Shown: piece after piece, positions 17,880-26,618 of the stretch
Numbering within the stretch: position 1 is the first letter of the stretch
How the letters are laid out: the number at the start of each line of letters is the position of its first letter
Source of the DNA: Cerasicoccus maritimus
GTDB lineage: Bacteria > Verrucomicrobiota > Verrucomicrobiia > Opitutales > Cerasicoccaceae
Direction of reading: 5' to 3'
Assembly (NCBI GenBank): GCA_031296935.1
Contig: JAVDPD010000008.1
Span: 62,001 to 126,000 of the forward strand
DNA: 64,000 nt
The notes under the pieces: model-generated
The model's database searches: none
Told to the model about the DNA's origin: nothing
The model's input: the letters and a program-made list of their open reading frames with translations, nothing else
Made by a program: the position numbers and the translations under genes

Positions 17880-18541
17880 GGTAGAAAAGAAGATTAAAGG
17901 AGGATCGGCGTGGTTGGCTAGGTAGCAGTTTGAGCTTATGGCATGGTTATCAGCTTTACTGGTTGCAAAGGCCACTTGGTTCTAGAGAACCCCAATAAGC
18001 GTTCCTAAATCAGAGATAGGGAGTGGCTTGGTTTGGGGTTTTGACAAGGAATAAAGGTCTGAACTGTGTCCAGATGGTGCTCCAAAACGTATGTATCGTC
18101 TATCGTGTTCTGAATGCGCGGTTCCTCCCCGCGGGGAGGAAGTGTTACGCTTGTTCTTGAACGGTATCGGATCTCTGCTGGAAGCTGAGGGCACTATAAG
18201 TAAAAGTGCCAAAGATGACCAGATATCACAACCATGACACGCTAACCGATGAAGCAATCAATTTTCTTTTGGAAATGCCCTTGCCGAAGGCCTTCTTCGC
18301 GTGGCCGAGATGGCTCCTGAACGCCGCGCTGCGATTTAAAACGTAGCGGCCGGCCCTTTAATGTCTTTTCTCAATTTAACCGAGAAAGGGGATGATCTAT
18401 ATCAGCTATGTTGATTTTGAAGAAACGGCCTAAGATAGCTAAGCTGATATATCAGTAGGAATTTTATAGTTGACTGTCACTCCGGTTTTTGATGGCATCT
18501 ATGAAAAATTCACCTCAATCCCCCAACCATATAACTAAAAA
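17880..18541. other. Gene-free 660 bp with palindromes
   Basis: No convincing gene is seen; a 91-residue minus-strand frame lacks family features. Two structures stand out. A perfect 20-bp palindrome at 18122-18141 (TTCCTCCCCGCGGGGAGGAA) could form a cruciform or bind a dimeric protein. A 10-bp inverted repeat, TATATCAGCT at 18398-18407 and AGCTGATATA at 18442-18451, lies about 90 bases upstream of the PEP-CTERM gene and may be an operator. Confidence 0.45.
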
Positions 18542-19348
18542 ATGAAAGTATATACTCGTTCATTCATTGCCTTCGCACTTGCATCAACGCTGACGGCAAC
18601 CTCACACGGCACTACGCTGGTCAGTGGCTTCGAAAGCAACGCTGATGGAGCTTTAGTCGGGCAACTTTCACCTGAGGGTCAAACCTGGGTCGAATCCGAT
18701 GCTACAACACCGATACTAAATGTCAGCAGTGGAGAAGTGTCTTTTGGAGCCACTGGTCAAGATGCTAGCGTGTCCCTCGGAAGCTCTTTTAGTGACACGA
18801 CAATATATTTTGGTTTCACACTGACAATGACTGCTGCAAATGCTAACGCAGGTGGGGATTTTTTTGCCTCGCTTGGATCTAGCACTACAGGCTCAGGGTC
18901 AGTTACAGCAGCTAGGCTTTACGCAACCAGCAGCGGAGCAACGACCGGTGACTACTTTCTAGGTGGGCGCACTGCTGCTCTTGGTGGCCAAACTTTTGGT
19001 ACGGGAGAGTTGGATTACGGAACTCCTTACAGAGTCGTTATGGCTTATACCGCAGCGGACGGAACTGGAACTGCTGGCTACAATATCTACCTAGATCCGA
19101 CAAGTGAAATTGAAGGTAATAACATTACCTATGTATCCTATACCAGAACAGGAAGCACTGGCTTAAATGATGTAGGGAGCTTTTCCATTCGTCAAATAGG
19201 TGGCAACGCTGGTGGGATTTCCGATCTCGTCGTAGCGACTACATTTGAGGAAGCCGCTGCTATCCCCGAAGTATCTACCCTGTCAGCCTTCTTGGGCGTG
19301 TCTGCTCTGTCATTAGCTATTCTGCGCCGACGTTGTAAGAATTCATAA
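18542..19348 (+). CDS. PEP-CTERM-type surface protein, likely exosortase substrate
   Basis: 268 residues. An N-terminal signal peptide (SFIAFALASTLTATSHG) precedes a Ser/Thr/Gly-rich beta domain that resembles a lectin or jelly-roll fold. The C-terminus carries the sorting signal: a PEP-like box (IPEVST), a hydrophobic helix (AFLGVSALSLAIL) and a basic cluster (RRRC). Proteins with this tripartite tail are cut and probably re-anchored or released by exosortases; an exosortase is encoded at 54422. The motif is a variant, with V rather than P after PE. Surface or biofilm role is inferred from the family. It is monocistronic, with long gene-free flanks. Confidence 0.82.
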   Translation: MKVYTRSFIAFALASTLTATSHGTTLVSGFESNADGALVGQLSPEGQTWVESDATTPILNVSSGEVSFGATGQDASVSLGSSFSDTTIYFGFTLTMTAANANAGGDFFASLGSSTTGSGSVTAARLYATSSGATTGDYFLGGRTAALGGQTFGTGELDYGTPYRVVMAYTAADGTGTAGYNIYLDPTSEIEGNNITYVSYTRTGSTGLNDVGSFSIRQIGGNAGGISDLVVATTFEEAAAIPEVSTLSAFLGVSALSLAILRRRCKNS

Positions 19349-19442
19349 GGGTCCCTCAATTATCTTGGATGGTTTCCTCCTAATGAATTAGTTTTGGCAA
19401 ATTAGATTCGGTGGTGTTGCGTAATAGCAGCATTAACAGCAA

Positions 19443-19473
19443 TGGACGAAACGACTTTCAGTCGTTTCGTCCA
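19443..19473. other. Perfect 14-bp stem hairpin
   Basis: TGGACGAAACGACT (19443-19456) and AGTCGTTTCGTCCA (19460-19473) are exact inverted repeats around a 3-base loop. No T-run follows on either strand, so it is not a standard intrinsic terminator, though it could protect the 3' end of the PEP-CTERM mRNA that ends 95 bases upstream. It may also be a REP-like element. Confidence 0.6.
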
Positions 19474-19566
19474 CGTTGTTGGAGGAGGATTGCAAACGTC
19501 CGGTGCTCGCCATGTTATCGCGGAGTGTGGTCTGACAGGTATGCCCCCTGTTCTTCCTGTAGCCCT

Positions 19567-19916
19567 CAGCATTCTGTCGGATTTGATCGCGCTGCTGGTC
19601 TGAAATTGATTTGTTGTTGTGATGGTTGATCGTGTGGACTTGATCACTTTCAAAGTAAAGCGATGTGAGCGGGCAAGTCGCAGTATCCTCCGCGGATGAT
19701 TCTGCGGCTACTGATTAACAGTTACAGTCACGGATTGTTCGGTTCCCATCGGATCTAGCGTGCGACCTACCGTTACGTTTGCGTGCGCAAAATCCACGAA
19801 CAAGGCCAAGCCGCACACCGAACCACCGACACTAAAAAATAACCAATAGACCACGCAGCTACCAACTGCCCGGCTGGCATAGCTTCTAAAAGAAAACTGT
19901 CAAGGCCGACAGGCTG
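19567..19916 (+). mobile_element. Internally deleted IS1182-family derivative (MITE-like)
   Basis: About 350 bp sharing both ends and three internal blocks with the 1.4-kb element at 35377-36802 (in reverse orientation there). The left end (19567-19620) matches that element's transposase-proximal end. Bases 19623-19795 match transposase codons for VDRVDL through RATYRDVCVR, but with stops and frameshifts. Bases 19800-19880 match the distal end (for example the shared CCAATAGACCACGCAGC), and the right inverted repeat GGCCGACAGGCTG is at 19904-19916. Most of the transposase is missing, so the copy is non-autonomous. It lies between the PEP-CTERM gene and the gene at 20021. Confidence 0.8.
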
Positions 19917-20020
19917 CTAGCATCTGGCTATCCCGGGAGGACTCCACTACACAACTAAGAACATCGATCTGGCAGCCTGAATGGTCGCTCGACGATTTTA
20001 TCAATAATCTGGCGTTGAAA

Positions 20021-22018
20021 CTAACTTTCAAACGGGGCGCTGGAGACTTCTATCTCTTTAGGAAACCAATGGAGCTTGGCGGCCTGCTTGCCCAGCTCGG
20101 TCTCCGGGCAACGCACGACGAGCTGCTTGTAAAAACGATCGGCGGCGTAGGGGTCGCGGTATTTTATCCATGAGCCGGCGATGCAATAAATGAGCGCGGC
20201 GTTTTCGTCGTTGTTGGGCAGGAGACCGGCGGCGAGCTCAGCGAGCTGCGCCGCGCGGTAGCGGTAGTGAAAGCGCTGGTCGGGCTTGGTGGCACTACGC
20301 CCGACTCGTTCTTCTTCTTCGAAGCTTGGCGCGTTGATCTCGTAGCCCACTTCGTTGCGTTGCTCATCACGCTCGGAGATCGCGTGGGGCCAGCCGTAGT
20401 GTCCGCCGCTCCAGGCAAAGTCGGGATCGAGCTCCGTGCCGAACAAGATCATGCCAGATTCGCGCATGATCTGCGCGGCGGCCCAGTAATTTTGCGCTCG
20501 GGTGAGGGCGTCGCTCTCAGCTTCGCTCGCGAGTTGCATCGCGGCAATATAAGCTTCGGCTTGGGCGCGGGTATCGGCTGGAAAAATGGGCAGCGCGGCT
20601 TGGAATTTTGCTTCGCGCATCAAACGGCGGGCAATTACCTGGCGAGGGTCGGCATCGTATTCGTTTTCCGGCTCGGCGCTCTTGGGCATGAACAGCGCCC
20701 ACTCCTGAACTTCCTCCAAAGTCATGACGCGTTCCAGCACGTAAACGAGATCCAGCCAGCTCCGCGCGTTGGCAAAGCTGTCGGCGGCTTGCGCGTAGTT
20801 CTTCTGTTTTAAATAGAGAAGGCCCAGCTCGCCCCAGGCATGGCGGGTGTCGATGCGGTCCCAGTCCGGTTGCTCGTTGCCGGTGTTGCGGAGTAGCTCG
20901 ACCAGCAGGGTGCGGCCTTCATCGATCTGCCCATCGCGGAGGAAAAGCTTACTGCGGACCCAGAGCGCCAGCGCGTCGTTGGCATCGGCGTAGGCGAGCC
21001 AGTGGCGCGTGGCCGAGATGTTGTTCTGTTGATACTCCAAGAGCGCAAAGCGGCCGGCCTCGGAAACGGTGATTTCCTTCGGACTAGGCAGGGCATTGAG
21101 CAGTCGTGTGCGACGCGCCTGTTTTTTGGGGACTTCGTAGCCGGTGAGTAAGTCAGCGGTCAAGACGGCGCGGACCTGCGCTTGCTTCACCCATTCGGCA
21201 AATTGCTCATCGCTGCAAGTCTGCCAAATTCTACCGGCCGTGTATTGTAGACTGACTGCGGCATTCCAGTAGCCGGAGGACGACTGTGCGAGGTAGAGCT
21301 CGATGGCGCGGGGGTAATTTTCCTCTTGCAGCGCAAGTTGTGCCTCACGGCCGTAGCTGGCGGCCGCAAGGCCGTCGGGGTCGTCGAGGCCTTGATTGGC
21401 GGTTTCGCGTACCAAGCGCCAGGCCGATGCACTGGGTTCCGTCTTGGCCAGCATGAAGGCTGCGCGGACAGACTGATGCTCGCGCTCTTTGATGGGCAGC
21501 TCCAACAAGGCCTGCCATTCGCGGCGAGCAGCGACGTTGTCATTCAAATAATAATAGCGCGCGCCATTCAGGTAGAGGCGGAATTCATCGGGCAAAGCCG
21601 CTGGCGGGGCTTCTTTGCGGAGGTGCTGTAGCGGGTTGGCAGCGACTGCGTCCGCTGGCGGATAGTATGCGCGGTAGGGTGGGGTGTCGCGTTCGGCCTT
21701 GGCGTTGTTGAGCAGCAGGCGGTAGCGTTGATAGGCACCGAGTATTTGCGTGCGCTCTTGTTCGGGAACGCCTTTGGATTGAAGGGTGGTCAGCAGGGCC
21801 TCAGTCGCATTGGGGGCCTGGTCTTCCACGAGCACGGCGGCGAAGGCGGGATCAGCTGGCAGGACATGCTCTAACTCCTGAATGAAACCGATGCGCGGCG
21901 AGTCGAAGAAAACTCTGTCATTACGGACGACGTAGGGCGTGGGAATCCATGGTCCGCAGGCAAGTGCGGCGATTGGCGCGAGTGTGGAAAGGGCGGCGGT
22001 AAATAGAAATGCTTTCAT
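20021..22018 (-). CDS. Exported helical-repeat protein of unknown function
   Basis: 665 residues. A signal peptide (FLFTAALSTLAPIAALA) precedes a mature start CGPWIPTPYVV, so it is periplasmic or outer-membrane attached; the Cys right after the cleavage site hints at lipidation, although the ALAC site is not a strict lipobox. Most of the protein is Ala-rich TPR/Sel1-like helical repeats with many Trp and Tyr residues. I do not recognise a catalytic domain. The start codon overlaps the stop of the upstream DUF3142-like gene by four bases (ATGA), so the two are translationally coupled and probably act together. Confidence 0.72.
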   Translation of the reverse strand: MKAFLFTAALSTLAPIAALACGPWIPTPYVVRNDRVFFDSPRIGFIQELEHVLPADPAFAAVLVEDQAPNATEALLTTLQSKGVPEQERTQILGAYQRYRLLLNNAKAERDTPPYRAYYPPADAVAANPLQHLRKEAPPAALPDEFRLYLNGARYYYLNDNVAARREWQALLELPIKEREHQSVRAAFMLAKTEPSASAWRLVRETANQGLDDPDGLAAASYGREAQLALQEENYPRAIELYLAQSSSGYWNAAVSLQYTAGRIWQTCSDEQFAEWVKQAQVRAVLTADLLTGYEVPKKQARRTRLLNALPSPKEITVSEAGRFALLEYQQNNISATRHWLAYADANDALALWVRSKLFLRDGQIDEGRTLLVELLRNTGNEQPDWDRIDTRHAWGELGLLYLKQKNYAQAADSFANARSWLDLVYVLERVMTLEEVQEWALFMPKSAEPENEYDADPRQVIARRLMREAKFQAALPIFPADTRAQAEAYIAAMQLASEAESDALTRAQNYWAAAQIMRESGMILFGTELDPDFAWSGGHYGWPHAISERDEQRNEVGYEINAPSFEEEERVGRSATKPDQRFHYRYRAAQLAELAAGLLPNNDENAALIYCIAGSWIKYRDPYAADRFYKQLVVRCPETELGKQAAKLHWFPKEIEVSSAPFES

Positions 22019-23265
22019 TGGATGATGGAAAGTTGGAGTGGCGTCTCAGTGTCGAAGCGAATCCAGCCGAGGGTCCAGCGCTCGCCTTGAGCAAGCGTTG
22101 GGCAATCAACTGGGCGACTCCAGGTGAGCGCCTTGTTGGTTGGTTGAGTGACGGTGAAATTACGCTGGCCGTCCCAAGCAAGGGCATCCGCTTGTTTCCA
22201 CTGCACACAGATGCCTGCGGGCGGTTGGTTGGCGATGGGGGAGGTATGTGTAAGCTGGATTTCCACGAGACCGTTGGGCTGTGGAACAGCCTGGATTTGC
22301 CATTCGGGAAGAGCGACGTCGCCCTGCATAACGGCACGCCAGGTGGCGGCATCCCAATTCAGGCGTTCGTCAGGGGAAGGCAGGCGATACCAGATGACGC
22401 CTTGGCAATGTTCGGGCCTGGTTGCCTGAAGCGAGTTGATCAGCTGCGCCATTTCGACAGGGTCTGCGCTTAGCTCCTCGACGGTCAAATTGAAGTCTGT
22501 CTGCAGTGGCTCATTCTCGGCATCGACGCGGACTAGTTTGCCAGTGGAATCGAATGATAGTTGATAGCCATAGGTGGGCAAGGCGAGGTGAAAGGGGTGC
22601 CCGATTTCGCTAGCCTGCTGAGCCCATTGCAGCGTTTGCTTTGCATCGCAAAGTTTAAAAGCTTTATGAGGCAAAGTTGGGCGTTGAATACTGTGCGCCT
22701 GCAAAACGTAGTGATCCGCTGCCTGCACAAGAGCGGCAAAGTCGTCCGGGCTGGACATCCACGTTGGCAGGGTCGTGATGGAGAGCGGGACGCCATCCAA
22801 TACGGGGCGCAATTGCTCCAACCAAGCTTGATAGCCACGCAGCTTGCGGGTCGCGCAGTCGAAATCAATTTCGATGGCGGCAGGCTGTAATCCTTGTTGG
22901 CGCGCGTGTTTCAGCGTTTCGCCGACGGCGTGCAACAAGGTTTGTGTGGTTGATGCGTCAGGGGTGAATGGACCGGGGTAATTGCCAACGCGAATCGCCA
23001 GCGTGACTGGGACTTGAGCTTGCTTGAGTGCAACTGCATCGAATTTAATTTGCGTGACTTGGTCGCCGCGGGAAGAGGGGGTAATCTCGGCGGCTAGAAC
23101 CGTGTAGCCGGAAAGTAAGTTGGCGTGTTCACAAATGGATTGAGTGAGCTCAGTGCTCCACTGTCGGCGCCAAATGTAAGCCTCGTGCGCTATGGGAGCT
23201 GCAAAGGTGAGTGTGGTATTTAATAGAGTTAAAAGATAAATTAGGGCTATTCGTAATGTTGGCAT
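22015..23265 (-). CDS. DUF3142-like exported protein
   Basis: 416 residues with an N-terminal signal peptide (IALIYLLTLLNTTLTFA). The next 250 residues have a TIM-barrel-like order of strands and match what I recall of DUF3142: AYIWRRQWSTELTQSI near the start, an IEIDFDCATRKLRGYQAWL segment with paired acidic residues, PLSITTLPTW and FHLALPTYGYQLSFD. This resembles glycoside-hydrolase-like barrels, but no reaction is established. It is the first gene of a two-gene unit with the exported repeat protein at 20021. Both are Trp/Tyr-rich and exported, suggesting an envelope complex. Confidence 0.72.
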   Translation of the reverse strand: MPTLRIALIYLLTLLNTTLTFAAPIAHEAYIWRRQWSTELTQSICEHANLLSGYTVLAAEITPSSRGDQVTQIKFDAVALKQAQVPVTLAIRVGNYPGPFTPDASTTQTLLHAVGETLKHARQQGLQPAAIEIDFDCATRKLRGYQAWLEQLRPVLDGVPLSITTLPTWMSSPDDFAALVQAADHYVLQAHSIQRPTLPHKAFKLCDAKQTLQWAQQASEIGHPFHLALPTYGYQLSFDSTGKLVRVDAENEPLQTDFNLTVEELSADPVEMAQLINSLQATRPEHCQGVIWYRLPSPDERLNWDAATWRAVMQGDVALPEWQIQAVPQPNGLVEIQLTHTSPIANQPPAGICVQWKQADALAWDGQRNFTVTQPTNKALTWSRPVDCPTLAQGERWTLGWIRFDTETPLQLSIIQ

Positions 23266-23466
23266 GGCGCGTTGTTACGAACTTTGACTGCGCTGCCCGC
23301 AGAACATTCAAAGATATTTTGCTTTGGTTGAACTTTTCTCGGAGAAGCAGAAGAATTCTGGAAATCCGTCAAAACGACTTGCGCCCAAGGAGGGTTTGCT
23401 CATTGCTTGAAATGTGCCGTCTAGCGTCGTCGCCCGGTGGCCGAACTTTTTAGCATCTTTAAGAAA

Positions 23467-23793
23467 ATGAGCGCACTAACCTTAGTCACCAAAGATACCT
23501 ACGCAGCCGAAGTCGAGCAGGAGTCCAAACTGGTCGTCGTCGATTTTTTCTCACCCTACTGCATGCCCTGCAAGCAGATGGAACCTGTGCTGGAGGAAAT
23601 TGCTTCGGAGCGTGTGGACGACCTAAAAATCGTGAAAGTGGACGCCTCGGCAGAGCCGGATTTGGCCGCGAAGTTTGGCATCCGTGGCGCCCCGACTTTT
23701 GTCGCGCTGCGCAATGGCGAAAAGCTGGATATGCTCATCGGCGCCAAGCCAAAGGCTGCGATGTTGGAATGGATCGATTCCGCAGATCTATAA
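23467..23793 (+). CDS. Thioredoxin-like protein with YCMPC active site
   Basis: 108 residues, standard thioredoxin size, no signal peptide. Order of elements is normal: VVVDFFSPYCMPCKQMEP with the redox CxxC, then LKIVKVDASAEPDLAAKFGI, the cis-Pro motif RGAPTFVALRNGE and a closing helix. The usual WCGPC is YCMPC, so redox potential or partner choice may differ from housekeeping thioredoxin. The frame opens at 23437, but ATG 23467 gives the typical N-terminus. A terminator follows 25 bases after the stop. Confidence 0.88.
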   Translation: MSALTLVTKDTYAAEVEQESKLVVVDFFSPYCMPCKQMEPVLEEIASERVDDLKIVKVDASAEPDLAAKFGIRGAPTFVALRNGEKLDMLIGAKPKAAMLEWIDSADL

Positions 23794-23818
23794 GAGCGTA
23801 TTCGCGGATTTTAATGAG

Positions 23819-23848
23819 AAGCCCTGCCGTTAATGGTGGGGCTTTTTT
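23819..23848 (+). terminator. Intrinsic terminator after the thioredoxin gene
   Basis: AAGCCCTGCC (23819-23828) pairs with GGTGGGGCTT (23835-23844) through a stem with two wobble pairs and a 6-base loop, followed directly by a run of six T. Confidence 0.8.
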
Positions 23849-24225
23849 AGTAGTCCAGATTAGGGGAGAGTAGATTTAGGTCGCCAGATTTTCTGATCTA
23901 AATAGATGTATGAGCGATTTGCACTATATAAGCTGGTCCAATGAATGTATTTTAAGAATTTTAGGTTTGTTGAGTTCTGGTGTGTAAATAATTTGTTACA
24001 TGCATAGTTTCTCTCTTGCTAGTTGAGGATTAGGCCTTAAGGATACCGTTTGATTTAATTTATTTTCTCTAGATCATTCTAGGGATTATTGGGGAATATA
24101 CGAGAAGCCGCTCTCCCTAGGGGTAGGGAGGGCGGCATTTTCGTGTCTGGTGAATAGGGATGGCGTGATTTTTGATTTCGCAGTTGCGCGGTAACTGGGT
24201 GTTGGCAAGTATTTGTCGCGTGAGC
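23849..24225 (+). other. Leader region of the Kef-type antiporter with hairpin
   Basis: No gene is seen. GCCGCTCTCCCTA (24107-24119) and TAGGGAGGGCGGC (24124-24136) form a 13-bp stem with one wobble and a GGGG loop, followed by ATTTTC. It lies about 90 bases before the antiporter ATG at 24226. It may be a weak terminator or an attenuator in the leader. I could not match a known riboswitch. Confidence 0.45.
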
Positions 24226-26565
24226 ATGGAAAGTCACACTCCGGTGTTAATCAACGACTTGGCGATTGTGCTAATGTGCGCGGCCGGGGTTACTCTGCTG
24301 TTCAAACGCCTGAAATTACCGGTCTTTTTGGGCTATCTGCTCAGTGGTTTTTTGGTGGGGCCCAATTTATGGGAGCGTTCGCCGGTTCACGATCTGGAGA
24401 CAATTCAGGCCCTAAGTGAGCTGGGGGTGGTGTTCTTGATGTTCTCGCTGGGACTGGAATTTGATCTCAGGCGTTTGCGACAGGTGCTGGGACCGGCGTT
24501 GTTGGCGATCATTTTGCAGACCTTGCTGATGCTATTTATTGGGTCGCAGGCGGCCCCGCTGATGGGCTGGGGCGTGGTGCAAGGCTTGTTCCTGGGTTCG
24601 ATTTTGGCGATTAGCTCGTCGATGGTTACTGTGGCGATACTCAAGGAGCTGGGGCGCTGGCAAAAGCCGCATGCGCAGTTGGCGGTAGGGGTATTGATTT
24701 TGGAAGATATCCTCGCGATTGCACTCTTGGTGATTCTCTCTGGTGTGGCAGTGACAGGCGCTCTTAATTGGGCAGCGGTTGGCGGGGTGACCTTCCTGAT
24801 CTGCCTGTTTGTAGTCTTTTTCTATTTTGTTGGCAAGCTGGCGGCGCCGCGTCTGCTAAATGCTTTGGAGCGCTACGACAGCGGGGAGTTGGTGACGATT
24901 TGCATCGTGGCACTGATGCTGGGCTTTTGTTTCCTGGCTGAGCTTTGGGGGCTGTCAGTAGCCTTGGGGGCATTTTTGGCGGGCTCTATTTTATCCCAAA
25001 GCAAACTCGCGGAAGAAATTGAGCATGCTACCGAACCGCTACGGAATGTCTTTTGTGCAGTGTTTTTCGTGTCGGCCGGCATGTTGATCAACCCGGAGAC
25101 GATTTGGGAGAACGGCCTGGTGATCATCCTGCTGACGCTGGCCATGCAGCCAATGAAGGTCCTTTCGGTCTGGCTGGGTTTTTTCCTCAGCGGGCAGCGA
25201 ACAGACACCAGTTTCCGCGCGGCTACGGTAAAATCGCAGATCGGCGAATTTTCATTTATCATCGCAGCCCTGGCTCAGCAACTAAAGGTCACGGATGACT
25301 CGCTGATGTCGATTGCGGTCGGCGTCTCAGTGCTTAGCACGGGCGGGAGCATTGTTTTGGCCAAGCAGTCAGACCCGATTCACGGCTGGCTGGCGCGGCG
25401 TTTGCCCAGTGGTGTTTCGACACTGGCGGAGTTTTACCGCAACTTGCTAGACCGTTTGGGGATGCAGGCAGAGCGCGCGATTGTGCTCAAGCTGATCAAG
25501 CGTCCGGTCCTGCAAATCCTGCTGAATTTCCTGCTGCTTAATGCCTTCATTCTGATCGCCTCGGTGGCTAATCGCCAACTGACCAGTAGCATGGGCGAAG
25601 AGGAGGCATCGGTGCTGCTCGGGCTGGCGGTGTGGCTGGCGGCTGGTGTTGTTAGCTTGCCTTTCCTCACCGCGATGATTCGCAACCTGAATGCAATCGT
25701 GATGATTCTGCTCGATACCATGCTGTCGACCGGTGCCACGCGGACATTCATTCAAGGGCGGGTGCGCAACATATTTAACGGTGTAATTGTGCTCGCAGTG
25801 ACCTTGCTCATGGGCGGTATTTATTTGTCGGTGGCGGCGCAGTATTTGCCCTCGGGAGCGGCTCTGGGGGCCTTTCTTCTGCTGATTCTCGTGAGCGCGC
25901 TATTCTTTTGGAAGCGGATCATTAAGATCAACAGCCAACTGGAATACCTGTTCATGGAGAGCTTCAATCAGCGCGTCGTCAGTGAAGAGGTGGTGCGTCG
26001 TGAGAATACCTTGAAGGAGATTGAGAGACGCTACCCGTGGCCGGTGAAGGTTGAAGAAATTACCGTGCCGGTAGGCGGCAAAATGTGTGGCCTAACGCTA
26101 CGGGAGACAAATCTACGGGCGACAACGGGCGCCACGGCCGTGGCTTTGGCGCGCGCCGGACAAGTGCTCTACGACATGGATCCCGATGAGATTATCTTCC
26201 CGGGCGACCACTGGTATGTCTTCGGCAGTGAGTCGCAAACGCAGTCTGCGCGTCGGCTCTTTACCCAGGCGGGTCAATCGCCTGTTGCCTACCAGGCTGC
26301 GCCAGCGCTTTGCATCGAGAAACTATACGTGTCGCGTGAGTCCAAGCTGGTCGACGAAACCTTGGCCAGTGCGGAGCTACGCCAAAAATACGGCGTGACG
26401 GTGCTCGGCATTCAGCGCGGCGAGAAGCGCATTACGAATCCGGCACCAGAAGAAATTATCCACGCACATGATGTTCTGTATGTGGTGGGCGAACCCACGG
26501 CGATAGAAGATCTGGAGCAACTCGAGAAGCAAACGCCAGACGGCGTAGTGACAGGCTTGGCGTGA
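24226..26565 (+). CDS. Kef-type cation:proton antiporter with two RCK_C domains
   Basis: 779 residues. The CPA2 antiporter core spans about residues 5-390 with around 12 membrane segments, including FKRLKLPVFLGYLLSGFLVGP, FSLGLEFDLRRLRQVLGPALL and ISSSMVTVAILKELGRW. A second hydrophobic block (about 420-580) is followed by two TrkA-C/RCK_C-type regulatory domains: VEEITVPVGGKMCGLTLRET and IEKLYVSRESKLVDETLASA, each ending in a GDHWYVFG or DVLYVVGE motif. No Rossmann RCK_N is present between them. Likely exchanges K+ or Na+ for protons in the inner membrane. The TTG-initiated longer frame from 24172 is less likely than ATG 24226. Confidence 0.88.
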   Translation: MESHTPVLINDLAIVLMCAAGVTLLFKRLKLPVFLGYLLSGFLVGPNLWERSPVHDLETIQALSELGVVFLMFSLGLEFDLRRLRQVLGPALLAIILQTLLMLFIGSQAAPLMGWGVVQGLFLGSILAISSSMVTVAILKELGRWQKPHAQLAVGVLILEDILAIALLVILSGVAVTGALNWAAVGGVTFLICLFVVFFYFVGKLAAPRLLNALERYDSGELVTICIVALMLGFCFLAELWGLSVALGAFLAGSILSQSKLAEEIEHATEPLRNVFCAVFFVSAGMLINPETIWENGLVIILLTLAMQPMKVLSVWLGFFLSGQRTDTSFRAATVKSQIGEFSFIIAALAQQLKVTDDSLMSIAVGVSVLSTGGSIVLAKQSDPIHGWLARRLPSGVSTLAEFYRNLLDRLGMQAERAIVLKLIKRPVLQILLNFLLLNAFILIASVANRQLTSSMGEEEASVLLGLAVWLAAGVVSLPFLTAMIRNLNAIVMILLDTMLSTGATRTFIQGRVRNIFNGVIVLAVTLLMGGIYLSVAAQYLPSGAALGAFLLLILVSALFFWKRIIKINSQLEYLFMESFNQRVVSEEVVRRENTLKEIERRYPWPVKVEEITVPVGGKMCGLTLRETNLRATTGATAVALARAGQVLYDMDPDEIIFPGDHWYVFGSESQTQSARRLFTQAGQSPVAYQAAPALCIEKLYVSRESKLVDETLASAELRQKYGVTVLGIQRGEKRITNPAPEEIIHAHDVLYVVGEPTAIEDLEQLEKQTPDGVVTGLA

Positions 26566-26618
26566 GTCTGATAATTCTCCGCTTGCATGCGCTTGGGCGT
26601 TTCTGTCAGAAATGGCCT

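Noticed and set aside
17982..18257. 91-residue minus-strand frame
   Set aside because: Composition and lack of any motif or upstream signal make it a chance frame in gene-free DNA.
23849..24225. Riboswitch (for example c-di-AMP type) before the Kef-type antiporter
   Set aside because: Only a single GC-rich hairpin is visible; the conserved multi-helix core cannot be recognised by eye.
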